A stretch of 64,000 nt of DNA, taken from the NCBI GenBank assembly GCA_014904845.1, contig MU119423.1:29495-93494 (forward strand), written 5' to 3'. Both the position numbers and the translations under genes were made by a program. The stretch comes from Acephala macrosclerotiorum. Lineage: Eukaryota; Ascomycota; Leotiomycetes; Helotiales; Mollisiaceae. Positions 1-10,899 of this stretch are shown here, piece by piece (the first letter of the stretch is position 1; each line of letters opens with the position of its first letter). A model generated the notes under the pieces. That model worked only from the letters and a program-made list of their open reading frames with translations. It had not been told where the DNA came from and did no database searches.

Positions 1-230
1 CTTGCGAGGAAGCATATCGATGCAATTAAACAGCGTTGACCAGAGCTCAACGCCAATAGCCCGTCAAGGTACGAATTCTATAATGGATAACCATAGCACA
101 GCGCAAACCTCCCAAGATACAACTCCCCAGAGATTGAAGGAGAGAATTCCAGCACCCTCAAATTCCCAACACTAGAATGTTGCCTAGCGCCCCGCAAACA
201 TCCCAAGATCGAAATCAATGCTCATCGCCC

Positions 231-1679
231 TCAAATCTCCTCAACCTCAATATTCCTTCCAATGTAATTCTTCCATTGCAACCTCCCTTTGTAAACGTGC
301 CGGAACGCCTCCTTGAAACCCACCACAATACTGTTCTCTACTTCCCCACTCTCAACACTGAGATATTCATACAAATCGGGACAAATCTCCTCCTTGCATC
401 TTTTCCGCATTCCTCCATCAGCATGCTCGCCAAGGCCCATGATAAAATCGAATTGCCAGTGCGGTAGAAAAGCAATCATCTTCTTGTCAAAAGGCATACC
501 GGCTGCAAAGGCAAGGAGTGCAGAGTTCCATATATTGGAGAAGGTGTGTTCGGAAGTCGCCTCGACGAGAATTCTGTCCTCTGGAACATTTCCTTTGAGC
601 ATCATATACTGCTTCAATTCATAAGCTTCGATAACCGCTGTTCCGAAAGGACGAGTCGCTGTCCCACATGCGATGAAATTTGTCGAGAACTCAGGGCTGG
701 AAAGGGCGATGCATTCATCTGCTTTGACGATTGAGGCTTCAGATAACTTCTCATAGGGGCAGAGAGGCGACGTTCCGAAGACGAGGATGAATCCATACTT
801 ATCGCTCCAAAGTTGATCCTTACGTCTATCTCTCTCCGACGCCTGCATGCATTTCACGAACGGCACGTTCTCAGCTCCTCGACACCCATCCCTCTCCGAT
901 GTTTGCATCCATTCAATTAATGGCATGCTCTCACTTTCTTGACACCCATCTCTCAATGCCTGCACGCGTTTCATGAATGCCATGTTCTCAGTCGCTTGAA
1001 GGTCAACGCTTCGTGGCAACCGTCCAGCATCGTTGACACATTTGAGCTTCGCTGCCAGGAAGAATCGGCTGTACATCGCTTTGCATTCGCTCGAATCCAG
1101 TAGTTCGTTGATCGAAGAGAGAAGGAATTCAGTGTAGATTGGATCGTCTTTGTCGAAGGCTGGTCGCTCAAGACCTATATATCTGTTGGTAGAGACATGA
1201 CCGAGAAGGAGGTTGATCAAATAGTTGGTTTTATTCACTGATGCTAGTACAAAGTCTTTCTTTTCTTCCCGTTGGTGGCAGGGATAACGATGAAGCATCA
1301 GATGGGCCTCGTCGGCTGTGATGCATAGTTGTGAAGCTATTGTCTCCCAAGTCTGTTTAGTGGGATCGACACCTTCAAGACGAGAACGGATCAAGTAGTG
1401 AAGTGCTGTTTGCCATTTCTTTGTTGCTTCGGACGCTTCAAACTCCTCGGTAATGAGATCTTCATAAACAGACTGGAAGAGAACTTCGATATACTTCTCA
1501 ACCTCCTCTGGAGCGGGGGCGAAAACCCCGTTTTCTTTACCAGAAGTAGTAGGCGAGGGTGCTTCAGGCGATTCGGACCTATCGATGGTGGCAACTTCTT
1601 CGCTGTGTGGCCAGGAGAGTACTTCGACAGACTTCTCAATCTCCTCGGTAGAAGCAGCAGAAGCCATGTTTGCTTTCAT
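231..1679 (-). CDS. DUF218/YdcF-like domain protein, 482 aa
   Basis: Single open frame from ATG at 1679 to a stop at 231. The C-terminal part (about residues 297-420) resembles the DUF218 (SanA/YdcF-like) fold: a hydrophobic strand with FILVFGTSPL, then a segment AVIEAYELKQYMMLKGNVPEDRILVEATSEHT, given here only as its pattern (E-A-x-x-L-K-x-Y, then G-x-V-P-x-x-x-I-x-V-E, then S-x-H-T-x-x-N), and a late H-W-Q position. In bacteria such proteins are linked to envelope metabolism; in fungi their substrate is unknown. Residues 1-60 are acidic and low complexity. Residues about 230-288 consist of three imperfect 19-20 aa repeats. No signal peptide or membrane segment is visible. The domain call rests on motif pattern only. 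Confidence 0.7.
   Translation of the reverse strand: MKANMASAASTEEIEKSVEVLSWPHSEEVATIDRSESPEAPSPTTSGKENGVFAPAPEEVEKYIEVLFQSVYEDLITEEFEASEATKKWQTALHYLIRSRLEGVDPTKQTWETIASQLCITADEAHLMLHRYPCHQREEKKDFVLASVNKTNYLINLLLGHVSTNRYIGLERPAFDKDDPIYTEFLLSSINELLDSSECKAMYSRFFLAAKLKCVNDAGRLPRSVDLQATENMAFMKRVQALRDGCQESESMPLIEWMQTSERDGCRGAENVPFVKCMQASERDRRKDQLWSDKYGFILVFGTSPLCPYEKLSEASIVKADECIALSSPEFSTNFIACGTATRPFGTAVIEAYELKQYMMLKGNVPEDRILVEATSEHTFSNIWNSALLAFAAGMPFDKKMIAFLPHWQFDFIMGLGEHADGGMRKRCKEEICPDLYEYLSVESGEVENSIVVGFKEAFRHVYKGRLQWKNYIGRNIEVEEI
816..992 (-). repeat. Coding minisatellite: three 19-20 aa repeats
   Basis: Within the DUF218-like gene, residues about 230-288 are three head-to-tail units sharing the pattern (S/A/T)-E-(N/S)-(M/V)-x-(F/L)-x-x-x-(M/V)-Q-(A/T)-S-E-R-D-G-C. 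The DNA period is about 60 bp. The repeat lies just before the DUF218-like core. Confidence 0.8.
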
Positions 1680-2290
1680 AGAAGTGGTGGATGAGATGAA
1701 AGATGTTCAGTGAAGGAGAGACTCGTACTTATAGTACGACTACCTCCACTCACAAAAGGTCTCCTTGACGAAAAGAGTGAATTTGCAAAAGAAAGTCTTA
1801 TACATACATATAAGGAGTCAATCATAAGCAAAACGAGTTTTGATGAGCATTGCAAATGCGTGAATTTGCCGTCCAACCTTCAACGCTTGAGAGTCATTGC
1901 GCTCCTTACACATGGCTGAACAATGAGAAGTCGAGAAGAGAGCATTCGACAACAGACTTGATTACCAGTAGCTTTACTTTACACAACAAAACCGCCAAGA
2001 AGGGAATATCGCTGCGAAACTTTCTCGCTCCGGGTCTCTACGTTAAAGAACGGTTGAAGTTGCGACGAAACCAAGAGCTGATGATAGTTTTGCGTGGAAT
2101 AAGACCACGACAGGAGAAGAGATCTATCTAGAAGCGCAACACCCTCATGAGTTGGGACTTTCAATACCTACTAGCAAAGCCCCACCATGCTCGATATTGG
2201 GTATATCAAACACAAAATCGACAACCGAAGACAACCGAAGACAACCTAAGACAACCTCCGCGGCTAGCGTATGGTTTTGGTGGGGTTGAC
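1680..2290. other. Intergenic, no gene seen
   Basis: The upstream region of the DUF218-like gene. Positions 2219-2258 hold four 10-bp tandem units (consensus aagacaaccg). Short open frames here lack codon structure or family resemblance. Confidence 0.5.
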
Positions 2291-3180
2291 AAGAAACTCC
2301 AACGGAGTATCCATATCCGAAGAGGGCAGCTGCACGCGAAGGCCCCTCTCCTCGAAGTACCTGCAGCGAGCATGCTCGTAGTCTGTTTTACGCTTCTGGT
2401 GAGGCATGAAATTTCAGTCGATTATCTTTTGCAGTGCTTAATTGGAAGGCTTTCCCATCAAAGACCTCTTCAACCATCGTCGAGTGAGCTCCAGTTTTTC
2501 AACCTCAAGCGTCTCAATCCTGAGTCGATACGTCCGACCATGTTTCTCCACGACCCTCTATCATTATTAGGTGTGTAATGGCTTCCTCGAAGTGTCATAC
2601 TGGGTTCGTCGTCCATGAAAACCAGATCAATAATGTCAGCCAAAGAGCCGTTTTGGAGTCGAGGAGCCGTACGTATCGGTGGCCTCTCTGTCCCTTCTAA
2701 TCTCCAGATCTAATATCTCCTACATCGTAGCGACATGGCTCGAGAGGAAATCTTCATTCCTCATACCGCAGTCGTAGCTGTCATTAAGTTTCAATTATTC
2801 GATTTTGAGTTTTCTCAAATACTGATCCTCGCTTTTCACATTTTGCCATCGCAACATCTTAGTCAGTTCGGCAACAGTGAATGATTCGTAGTCAACGGAA
2901 AAGGCTTCAAATTTTTTAATCCAGTCGTTTCTTGTGCCATATGTTGGTAGATCTTATTTGGACAGCAAGAAGTGCAGTTTGCTATTGTCTTTCGTTCCAT
3001 TTTGGATGCCCTTTGACCTGCCTCGTTACTTCAATCTTGTGTCCAGATTTCCGCAAGGACGTTAAATTTTTGTTAGAAGACCATTTACCTCGTATCTTCT
3101 TTGATTTTTGCTCTCGCTCGTGTGTTATGTTTTCCGTATGTTGCATTGCAATCTTTCCGATGAGAATGTGATTCTTTGGG
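2265..3180 (-). pseudogene. Decayed coding relic, unknown family
   Basis: On the minus strand several stretches read like protein but in different frames interrupted by stops. One is around 2950-2780, with W-I-K-K-F-E-A-F-S-V-D-Y and then a charged region. One is around 2700-2465 (L-A-D-I-I-D-L-V-F-M-D-D-E-P). One is around 2525-2265, with the E-T-L-E-V-E-K-L-E-L-T-R-R-W type and ending in P-L-E-F-L-V-N-P. The segments could be exons of a real multi-exon gene, but frames change without good splice sites and the tract runs into the AT block. I do not recognise a family. Confidence 0.35.
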
Positions 3181-3329
3181 AATTACACTCTTATAGCTAT
3201 AGTGCGGGCAAGGGATCTCACCGCTCCTGTATTCGGAATTCTGCCACGGCCGCACTCTCACTCAAACCACGATCGCACTTCTAATAGTAACTACGATCCT
3301 TTTAAAATCAGGAACAAACTAAGACTCGA

Positions 3330-6300
3330 GAAAGTGATAATAATAGCAAAAATAGATTAATTTATCTATTTTTTAAGTCGTTTGAATTAGTAATTATAAA
3401 GTTATTTATTTTTTAATTTTAATATTTTTACGTTTAAAAACGTTAAATTTAATAAAATTATTTAAAATAAATAATAATTAATTTATAATTCGAAACGACG
3501 AATATATTATAAAACTTATTATAAACGATAAATTTAATAAAAATTTTCGAAAAAAAAAAATTTAAAATAAAAAATTATTTAAAAAAATTATTTAAAAATT
3601 ATATTATTTTAAAATTATATAATAATAAAAATTTTTAATAAATTAATTAAATTATTTTATTTAAATATTTTAATTATTTTAATAAATTTTAAATATTACG
3701 TTTTATTATATAATTTTAAAATAAAAAATTTTTAATTATTATTAAAAATAAATTAATTTAAATTTTTTATTAAAATATTTATTAAATACGTAATTTTAAT
3801 ACTAGTTTCGAGAATTAAAAACTTCGATTTCGAATTTTTACAAAATATAATTAATTTTAATTTATTTTATTTTATTTTAAAAATAAATAATTATTATAAA
3901 AACGTATTTATTTTTATTAATTTAATATATATATATATATTCGAAAAAATAAAAATAATTTAAATAATATATTAAATATTCGATTAATTTTTTCGTTAAT
4001 TTATAAATCGCGAAATTTAATAATTTTTATTTTATTTTTTCGAAATTAAAATAATATTTATTATAAATTTTTAAAAAAATATTATAAAATATATTATTTA
4101 AAATATAAAAACGATTAAAATTTTTATAAAAAATATAAAATAATAAATTATTTTATAAAAAAAAAAAAAATGAAAAAAAAAAAAAAAAAAAACTTTTATA
4201 TATATATTATATAAAAAATTTTAAATTTATTAATTTTCGCGATTTAATTCGTATTATTTTTAAATAAATTAATTTTTTTCCTTGAAAAATATTATTATTT
4301 TATTAAATTCGAAATAGTATATTTAATATATATTTATAAAAAACTTTAAATTATAATTTAAAATAATAAATACTTTATTTAATTTTTATAAAAATATTAT
4401 AAAAATTATTATCGATTTAATATATATTATTTAAATTTATAATTATTATTATTAAATTTTTAATAATTTTTATAAAAATTTAATTTATAAATAAATTTAT
4501 TATTTTTAATTTTTTCGAATTTTATTATTAATATTAATAATACGAATTTAAATTTTAAAAATAATAAAATAATTTTTTATAATAATTTTTTATTATTAAT
4601 TAATTTATTTTATTAAAAAATTTAATTAAAAAAAAATTAATAAAAATTTATATAAAATATAAAAAATTTAAATTATAATTTAAATTATTTTAAATTCGAA
4701 ATTGTATTTATTATTATTATTAAATTTAATAAAAAAAAAATTTAAAATTATTTTAATTAATATCGAAAAAAATATACGAAATTTTAAATTTATATTATTA
4801 AAAATTTAAAATAATTATTAAATAAATTTATTAAAATTTATTATTTTTATAATATAAATAATATTTAATATATATTTTTAAATATTTTTTTATTACGAAT
4901 ATTATTTTTCGAATATATTTATTTTAAAAATTTATATAAAATCGTAATCGAAATTATTTTAAATTTACGAATAAATATATTAATTTATATAAAAATATTA
5001 TTTTAATCGAATTTAAATAAAAAAAAATTTCGAATTTAAATAATTTATTAAAATATTAAATTAAAATTATATTATGAAAACAAATATAAAAATTTTATTT
5101 AATAATTAAAACGTATAATTTAATAATATTATTTTTAATTTAATATATAAAAAAAATAAATATTATTTTAATAAATATTTTATTCGATCGTAATATAATT
5201 ATTTTTATCGTAAAAAAATTTTAAATTTATATTAAAATAATTTATATTTAAAAAATTTTATTTTATATTAATAAAATTTCGATTATTATTATTATTATTA
5301 TAATCGTAATTAAAAATATAATATTTATTATTATTTATTATATTTTATATTTAAATTTAAAAAATAATAAAAATAATATTTTATATTTATATTAATATTT
5401 CAAATATAAAATTATTTTATTAATTATTATATTAATTATTATTTTCAATTTTAAATATTTTAAATAATAAATTAATTATTTTTTTAAATATTTTTTTTAT
5501 AATATTATTTGAAAAAATAATATAAAATTAATATTTTATTTTAAATTTTAAAAAATTCAAATTTTTTTTTTTCGCGATATTAAAAATTTTAAAAATTTTA
5601 AAAAAAAATTTTCGATTTTCGAATTAATATAATAATTTTAATAAATATAATAAATTTTTTAAAAATCGTATTAAAAATATTTTTATTTTGAATTTATATA
5701 TTCGAAATAAAAATATTTTTTAATTTTATTAAAAATTAAAATAAAATAAATAAAAATTTAAAAAATATTAAATAATAAATTAAATAATTTTAATAATTTA
5801 AAATTTGAAATCGTTAATATATTTATATTTTATTTATTAAAAATCGTATATAATTTTAATAATATTCTATATAATTAATATATTAATTATTAAAAAATAA
5901 AATAATAAATAAAAAATTATTAAAATCGTATTTTAAAATAAATATAAAATTTTAAAACAAATAAATTAATATTATTATTATTTATTAAAAAATAATATAT
6001 ATAATATAAAAATTAAATTTAATAAATTATATTAAATCAAATTAAATCGTATTAATTAATTATTAATTATTAATTTTTATATAATAATATATATATATTT
6101 AAAAAAATAAAAAAATTTATATTTTAATTAATTTAAATTAAAAATATATAATATATATTTTATATTAATATTTATATTAATTTAAAATACGTAATAATTA
6201 TTTTTATTTTTATTTATATTTATATATTATTATTTATATAATAAATTTATTATTTATAAAAAAAAATTTAAATTTAAAAAAATTAAATTACGTAAAATAA
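3330..6300. repeat. AT block, RIP-saturated repeat relic
   Basis: About 3 kb of nearly pure A+T. The remaining cytosines are overwhelmingly in CpG (tcga, acgt, acga contexts), with almost no CpA, CpT or CpC. No open frame of useful length exists. RIP in ascomycetes converts C to T mainly outside CpG context, so this is the expected end state of an old repeat hit many times. The original element can no longer be identified by eye. Confidence 0.85.
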
Positions 6301-7884
6301 AATAATCGAAATTAGTACGTACTTTTCGTACTTTGAATCAATATATTTAACCAATAAAACTGGGTGCGTGCGACTAGGAGTATTGCTTAATAAGGGGTGC
6401 GTGTTACGTACTCTCAATTTGAGCCAATCGGAGCACGAGGAACCCTGTTTTCCCGAGTGCATACTAGTATGCACTGAGCTAGTAGAAATGGGTACGTCTC
6501 TGTAGTGGTTGCTCTAAAAGTGCTATTCTGACACCTTCCACCCATTCACAAAAACCAGTAACATGCCGCGTTCGAGCCGAACTAAAGCCTCCGGTATGCC
6601 TACCTCAGCAAGTAATAGCTAACTGCTCGACTTAAGTCTATAATCCTGGCTTCCACCTCTTCCAATCACTTCCATGCCGGGTTGAAGGGCACGCGAGGTA
6701 CCGCTTTCTTGCACCTGCCGTAGTGACTTTTGGGGAGTGGCCTAGCCGAAATGTGCTGGCCCCATTGCCAGATGGCACCACCGTGCTTGTCAGTCCTTAA
6801 TCGCCGTGCTGCATTGGATACGCGCAAGAAGGTTGGCTCCCGAATGCGCCCAGGCCCAACGCTTAACAAGGGTCTCTCGTGGCCCTCAAGAGGGCTATTT
6901 TATGGTCGTGGCACTTCGGTAAAAAAGAGGCGTTACAATAGGTAACCAACCAACACATCCAGCACGCTTCTTCGTGGGTAACACTGCGCTTGTCGGGTTT
7001 TAATCTGTGTTACATTGGGTATAGCCATGATTTAGAGAATATTCGAGATTAAATTTTGAAGATTCCTAGGAACCATTCAAATAAATAAGGCTTTGGTTCC
7101 CAAACTCCTCGTTCTCGTGCTGTCAACGAGAAAGTGGTCCGCTTTCTAGCACTTTTGCGATTATTAATAATTCATGGAATTGAATAAATATATTACCCCG
7201 TTATTTTTTCCCTCGACTTCCCATGATCTGTAACAGAGGCCGCAATTTTACCGTATTGTTTTCCCCCCTGAAATTGGATTCGCAATTTTTTAATTTTTTA
7301 TAGTCTTCTATCGTCATTGACTTCAAACTCTTGAACAATCGCGTATGAATAAGGTGGAGCCTTCCGCCCTGCAAATTATGTGTACATCCCGACTTGCGTC
7401 ACCCATGCTTTCGCCCCACTCTCCTTTCCAACGTACTTCAGAAAGCTTGATCAGGGAGAGGCAGGGGCCCAGGAGTGGAAGTGTTTTGCTCGGCCTCCTC
7501 TTCCGGACTGCGGGAGGAGGGGTAATAGGGTTGTCTGTCGAAGGGTCGTGATGTGTTGGATGGTGAGAGTCCTACACTGCATGCGCTCGGGCCAATTGTT
7601 CTGAACCGACGAACCTCCATGAATACCCACACTCGTGAGTCATGCGAGATACATTGATGATCTGTATCGAGCAGCTAAGTATCAAGAAGGACTGTATCCA
7701 ACCTCTGAATTAAACCGCACGTTGTCCTTCTATATGGAAGGCTTCAAACAGATATAGCAGTCCCAAGAACCTCGACGACCTCAATTAACAAAAGCTTTCA
7801 AACGTTGCTTCGCAACTCAAGCCTCACCAGCAACCGACCACGAAATAATTCAGCCAAAGACAAAGCTACCCATCAAACATCAGC
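6301..7884. other. Intergenic, no gene seen
   Basis: Base composition returns to normal at about 6300. The region holds a 20-bp perfect palindrome at 6456-6475. Overlapping short frames on both strands at 6666-6945 and 7345-7632 have no supporting features. The last part is the upstream region of the metallopeptidase gene. Confidence 0.5.
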
Positions 7885-9315
7885 ATGAGAATGTCGGCCA
7901 ACGCTGAAGAGAGTTGGGGAATGACCGCATGGGAGGATGTAGATGGCAAGTTCGATATTGGAAGCGGAGGAGAGAAGTGGGAGTGGGAGTGGGAATTCAT
8001 CAATGAGCCAGCGCAAATTATTCCTAGAGATGGAAAACAGAAAAACTCTATGGACCTTCTCGTCGATCGAGCTACTCTCGTCAAGCCGCTTCCAGTCGAA
8101 TACTCTGCACTCCCATCCGACACCATCCTGCGAACTACCCAGCTTCCTGACAAATTAAGGTTTTGGCTATCTTCAATGTTAAGCCACTTGGAGGAACTCA
8201 TCGCAAAGAAGGATAGGCATGCCCGAAAATTACAAGATGATAAGTTCCCAGGAGATCCTCCCCAGTCGACTAGAGAATCGCCAAGCAAGACGTTTGATCG
8301 AGACGTGACCCAGGACAATGACGAGAGTAACAGTCGCAGTAGCTCTAGTGCCACCTGTGCGCAGTCATCAGAAAAGCCACCTATTCTCTGGAAGCTTGGC
8401 GAGACCACTGGTGATGCCTTTCTTGATGGAGATCCGAATCAATGCAGGAATACCACAAACAAGCTGGAGATATTGCCGAAAGACGCGAACACTCACTTGG
8501 TGGCAGCCAACGACCAGGACAAGTCTGACACCCATGGAAGATTTCTGGGATGGGGCAGTTCTTCGTACGTTAGCACAGAGGCTCCTGGAAGCAAGACCTG
8601 TTCCCACTTAGCAGCCCAGTCAAATCTGTTTTGGGAGCCTGGCCAGATCATCAAGCTGGCTTTCCTTGACGGAGACGCGACTCAACACGAGTATGTAATG
8701 ACTATAGCGACAGAGTGGGAGAGATACGGAAACATTCACTTCACTGTGGTCGTCCGGGACGAGTCTGATATCCGTGTAAGCTTTGAGGGATCGGCAAACT
8801 CCTCGTACATTGGCACAGCGGCTCGTGGTATTGCAAAGGGAGAACCAACTGTGCGACTGGGGATCAAACCTTGGAACCGCAGTGTCGAAGTAAAACGAGT
8901 CATCCTTCATGAGTTTGGGCACGTCTTGGGATGCGTCCACGAACACAGCTCACCCAAACGTCCATTTGAGTTTGTCAAGAAATATACTTGCGACGAATAT
9001 TTGAGAATGTATCACTGGGATCGCGCTGACACTGAGAGAGAGGTACTCAAAAAGCATAGACCAGAAGAGGTGGTTTCGTCAAAGTATGATAGCCAATCTA
9101 TCATGCACTACTCTTTGGATCCATGGATGACGACGAACAAAGTCTCTACCCCGCTGAATTTCGAACTATCGAAGATCGACCAGGAAACTATAGGAAGTTT
9201 TTATCCATTTCCCACAAGCACTGAGAAAGCTAAGAGTGTGCCGGCTTCTAAAGGGGATCTGAATCGGATTCAGCCTATCAGTCATCAGTCTTGGACTCCG
9301 AAGCGAAAGCTTTGA
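7885..9315 (+). CDS. Astacin-like zinc metallopeptidase, 476 aa
   Basis: Single-exon gene. Zinc-binding helix at residues 342-353 reads HEFGHVLGCVHE (H342, H346, H352 ligands, E343 catalytic base), followed by E/H-x-S-x-P as in astacin-type (M12A, metzincin) peptidases. The Met-turn is S405-I-M407-H-Y-S. Upstream, residues 248-315 hold the family's usual N-terminal subdomain (F-L-D-G-D, then E-W-x-x-Y-G-N-I, then D-I-R-V-S-F, then S-S-Y-I-G-T). A degenerate second copy of that half domain lies at residues 167-235. No signal peptide is evident (N-terminus MRMSANAEESWG), so an intracellular site or unconventional export is possible. Alternative: a secreted enzyme whose first exon I have missed. 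Confidence 0.88.
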   Translation: MRMSANAEESWGMTAWEDVDGKFDIGSGGEKWEWEWEFINEPAQIIPRDGKQKNSMDLLVDRATLVKPLPVEYSALPSDTILRTTQLPDKLRFWLSSMLSHLEELIAKKDRHARKLQDDKFPGDPPQSTRESPSKTFDRDVTQDNDESNSRSSSSATCAQSSEKPPILWKLGETTGDAFLDGDPNQCRNTTNKLEILPKDANTHLVAANDQDKSDTHGRFLGWGSSSYVSTEAPGSKTCSHLAAQSNLFWEPGQIIKLAFLDGDATQHEYVMTIATEWERYGNIHFTVVVRDESDIRVSFEGSANSSYIGTAARGIAKGEPTVRLGIKPWNRSVEVKRVILHEFGHVLGCVHEHSSPKRPFEFVKKYTCDEYLRMYHWDRADTEREVLKKHRPEEVVSSKYDSQSIMHYSLDPWMTTNKVSTPLNFELSKIDQETIGSFYPFPTSTEKAKSVPASKGDLNRIQPISHQSWTPKRKL

Positions 9316-9749
9316 GATGCTTCTAGTAGTAACATGAGGCAGCATCTCGCGGCTCCTATTCCCGGGTTCCTTTGCAAGAAGTCATACAAATTGGTGAGCA
9401 TCATTTACATGCTCTGTTCGGTTGCTAATGTTGAGATACTTTTGATTATGTTTGAATTTCTGCTTTCTCCAGGAATTTTCTTGAAGTATGTGTTTTCTTG
9501 GTGGGCTACATGTTGAATAGAATTTAGAATGAATACTCGGCGAATCTTACACCCCCTCCATGACTTTCACAGCTAGTTACTCCCTAAACTTGATTGATGG
9601 TTTTTGCTCCTGTTGTAAGGTTAGTGACCTGTCTCGTGAGTCAGCAGCATCCGCATGTCTAGAGGGATTTGGTGGCTTTTCATTCGGCAAGCTTATAGAG
9701 ATCCACCAACCGGCCCATCAGTATTGTTGCCCGACAATCCAATCATCGT
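9316..9749. other. Intergenic, no gene seen
   Basis: 3' flank of the metallopeptidase gene. Nothing recognisable. Confidence 0.5.
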
Positions 9750-10360
9750 CTACTGCCACGATCGAAGCTTCGTACTCTCTGAGTCAATGTCATCGTCATT
9801 CACTTCCCAACCCCCCTCATCATCATCTTCTCCAGCATTCTCAACTTCGTTCTCGTCAAAGTATAAAATTTCTGCAACCCCTCCATACCAATATCATCAC
9901 ACTCATCATGCAACTTAAACGGTCTCTGGTACAACCCCTTATCCTTACTCATCCCTTTCATCAACTTAAACATCGACTCCGCAAAGCCTCCCAACAAAAC
10001 ATTAGCTTTCATCAACTCATACTTAATAACCTATTCATCGCATAACATGGCACTCAGAGAGATCTTCTTTAAAACCTCTCACGCTTTCCATTTAGTCTCC
10101 CATCTCGTCCCTTTGCTAGCTTCTTTTATTATTTTCGTTCTCAAACCATCCAGCTTATTCGAGACATCAAACAACACCATGTATTATCTGCTACCTCTCA
10201 CCCCCTTATATCGCTTGTTAAAGACGTGCCAGCGGCTTCGGGGGTGGTGATCGAGATTCACTAGTTGTTTCGCGGCTTTTTCAGCGAATTTATCTACCTA
10301 TATTTCACGCTCGGGAGTCTCGGGAAGAGCGGGTCTCATTAACAAATCGCTTCTACCAAG
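9750..10360 (-). pseudogene. Broken gene with RIP-like nonsense codons, unknown family
   Basis: Minus-strand frame with continuous protein-like sequence from about 10360 to about 9870, including V-D-K-F-A-E-K-A-A-K-Q-L, then R-W-H-V-F-N-K-R-Y-K-G-V-R and V-L-L-G-G-F-A-E-S-M-F-K-L-M-K-G-M. It is broken by five in-frame stops, each explained by one C-to-T change (CAG to TAG, CAA to TAA, CGA to TGA). A one-base shift then leads into an acidic tail (D-E-N-E-V-E-N-A-G-E-D-D-D-E) ending at TAG 9750-9752. Family not recognised. Confidence 0.55.
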
Positions 10361-10447
10361 CTTAACTCAACAGTATTTCATCTCGTTGCAGGAGAACATT
10401 GACAGACACTAAGCAAATATAAGTTGACTCCACATACAAATGGAAAC

Positions 10448-10887
10448 CGAGATCTAGCTGTGTTCAACGTACCGACGTCAACACTTTGACCCACAGCAGT
10501 GACAGCATCAGGATTTCCTCCAAATCCGGCGATGTACTTTTTGATTCATCTCAACGCAGTTTGCTGATCCCTCGAACCATCACTCGCTGGGATGCCGGCC
10601 TGACGCAGCTCAGCTGAGGTCAAGAACACCGGGATGCCTAAACAGTGGCTTACCGAGAGGTCAGAAGGCTTTTCTGTCATCAGACTGTGTATTATTGGGT
10701 ATACTGGGAGGCGGTCTGCTTCTGGATCGAATGTGCCATTCTCGATTTTGAGATATTGACCGGGTATGGGAGCACCGCTGGGGAAGCTAATGTAGATCAA
10801 AGTTTTGTTTGGCAACATTTTAATTTTGTTTTCTGTTCTGTGTAAAAGGTTTGAGATCAGAAAGTGAGAAGGTCGATCAACATTCAC
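10448..10887 (-). pseudogene. Type-B carboxylesterase fragment
   Basis: Reads through the part of a type-B carboxylesterase that precedes the nucleophile elbow: F-L-T-S-A-E-L-R-Q-A-G, then G-S-R-D-Q-Q-T-A-L-R, a stop where Trp is expected (TGG to TGA), then I-K-K-Y-I-A-G-F-G-G-N-P-D-A-V-T-A-V-G-Q-S. After G-Q-S the resemblance stops, and the usual A-G-G is missing. The N-terminal catalytic-gorge part and the C-terminal half with Glu and His are absent. A full-length relative lies on the same strand at 19390-21292. The single stop is again a G-to-A (C-to-T on the other strand) change. Confidence 0.7.
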
Positions 10888-10899
10888 GGTCCAATCATG

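Noticed and set aside
177..624. Plus-strand frames overlapping the DUF218-like gene
   Set aside because: Antisense to a frame with recognisable motifs; shadows.
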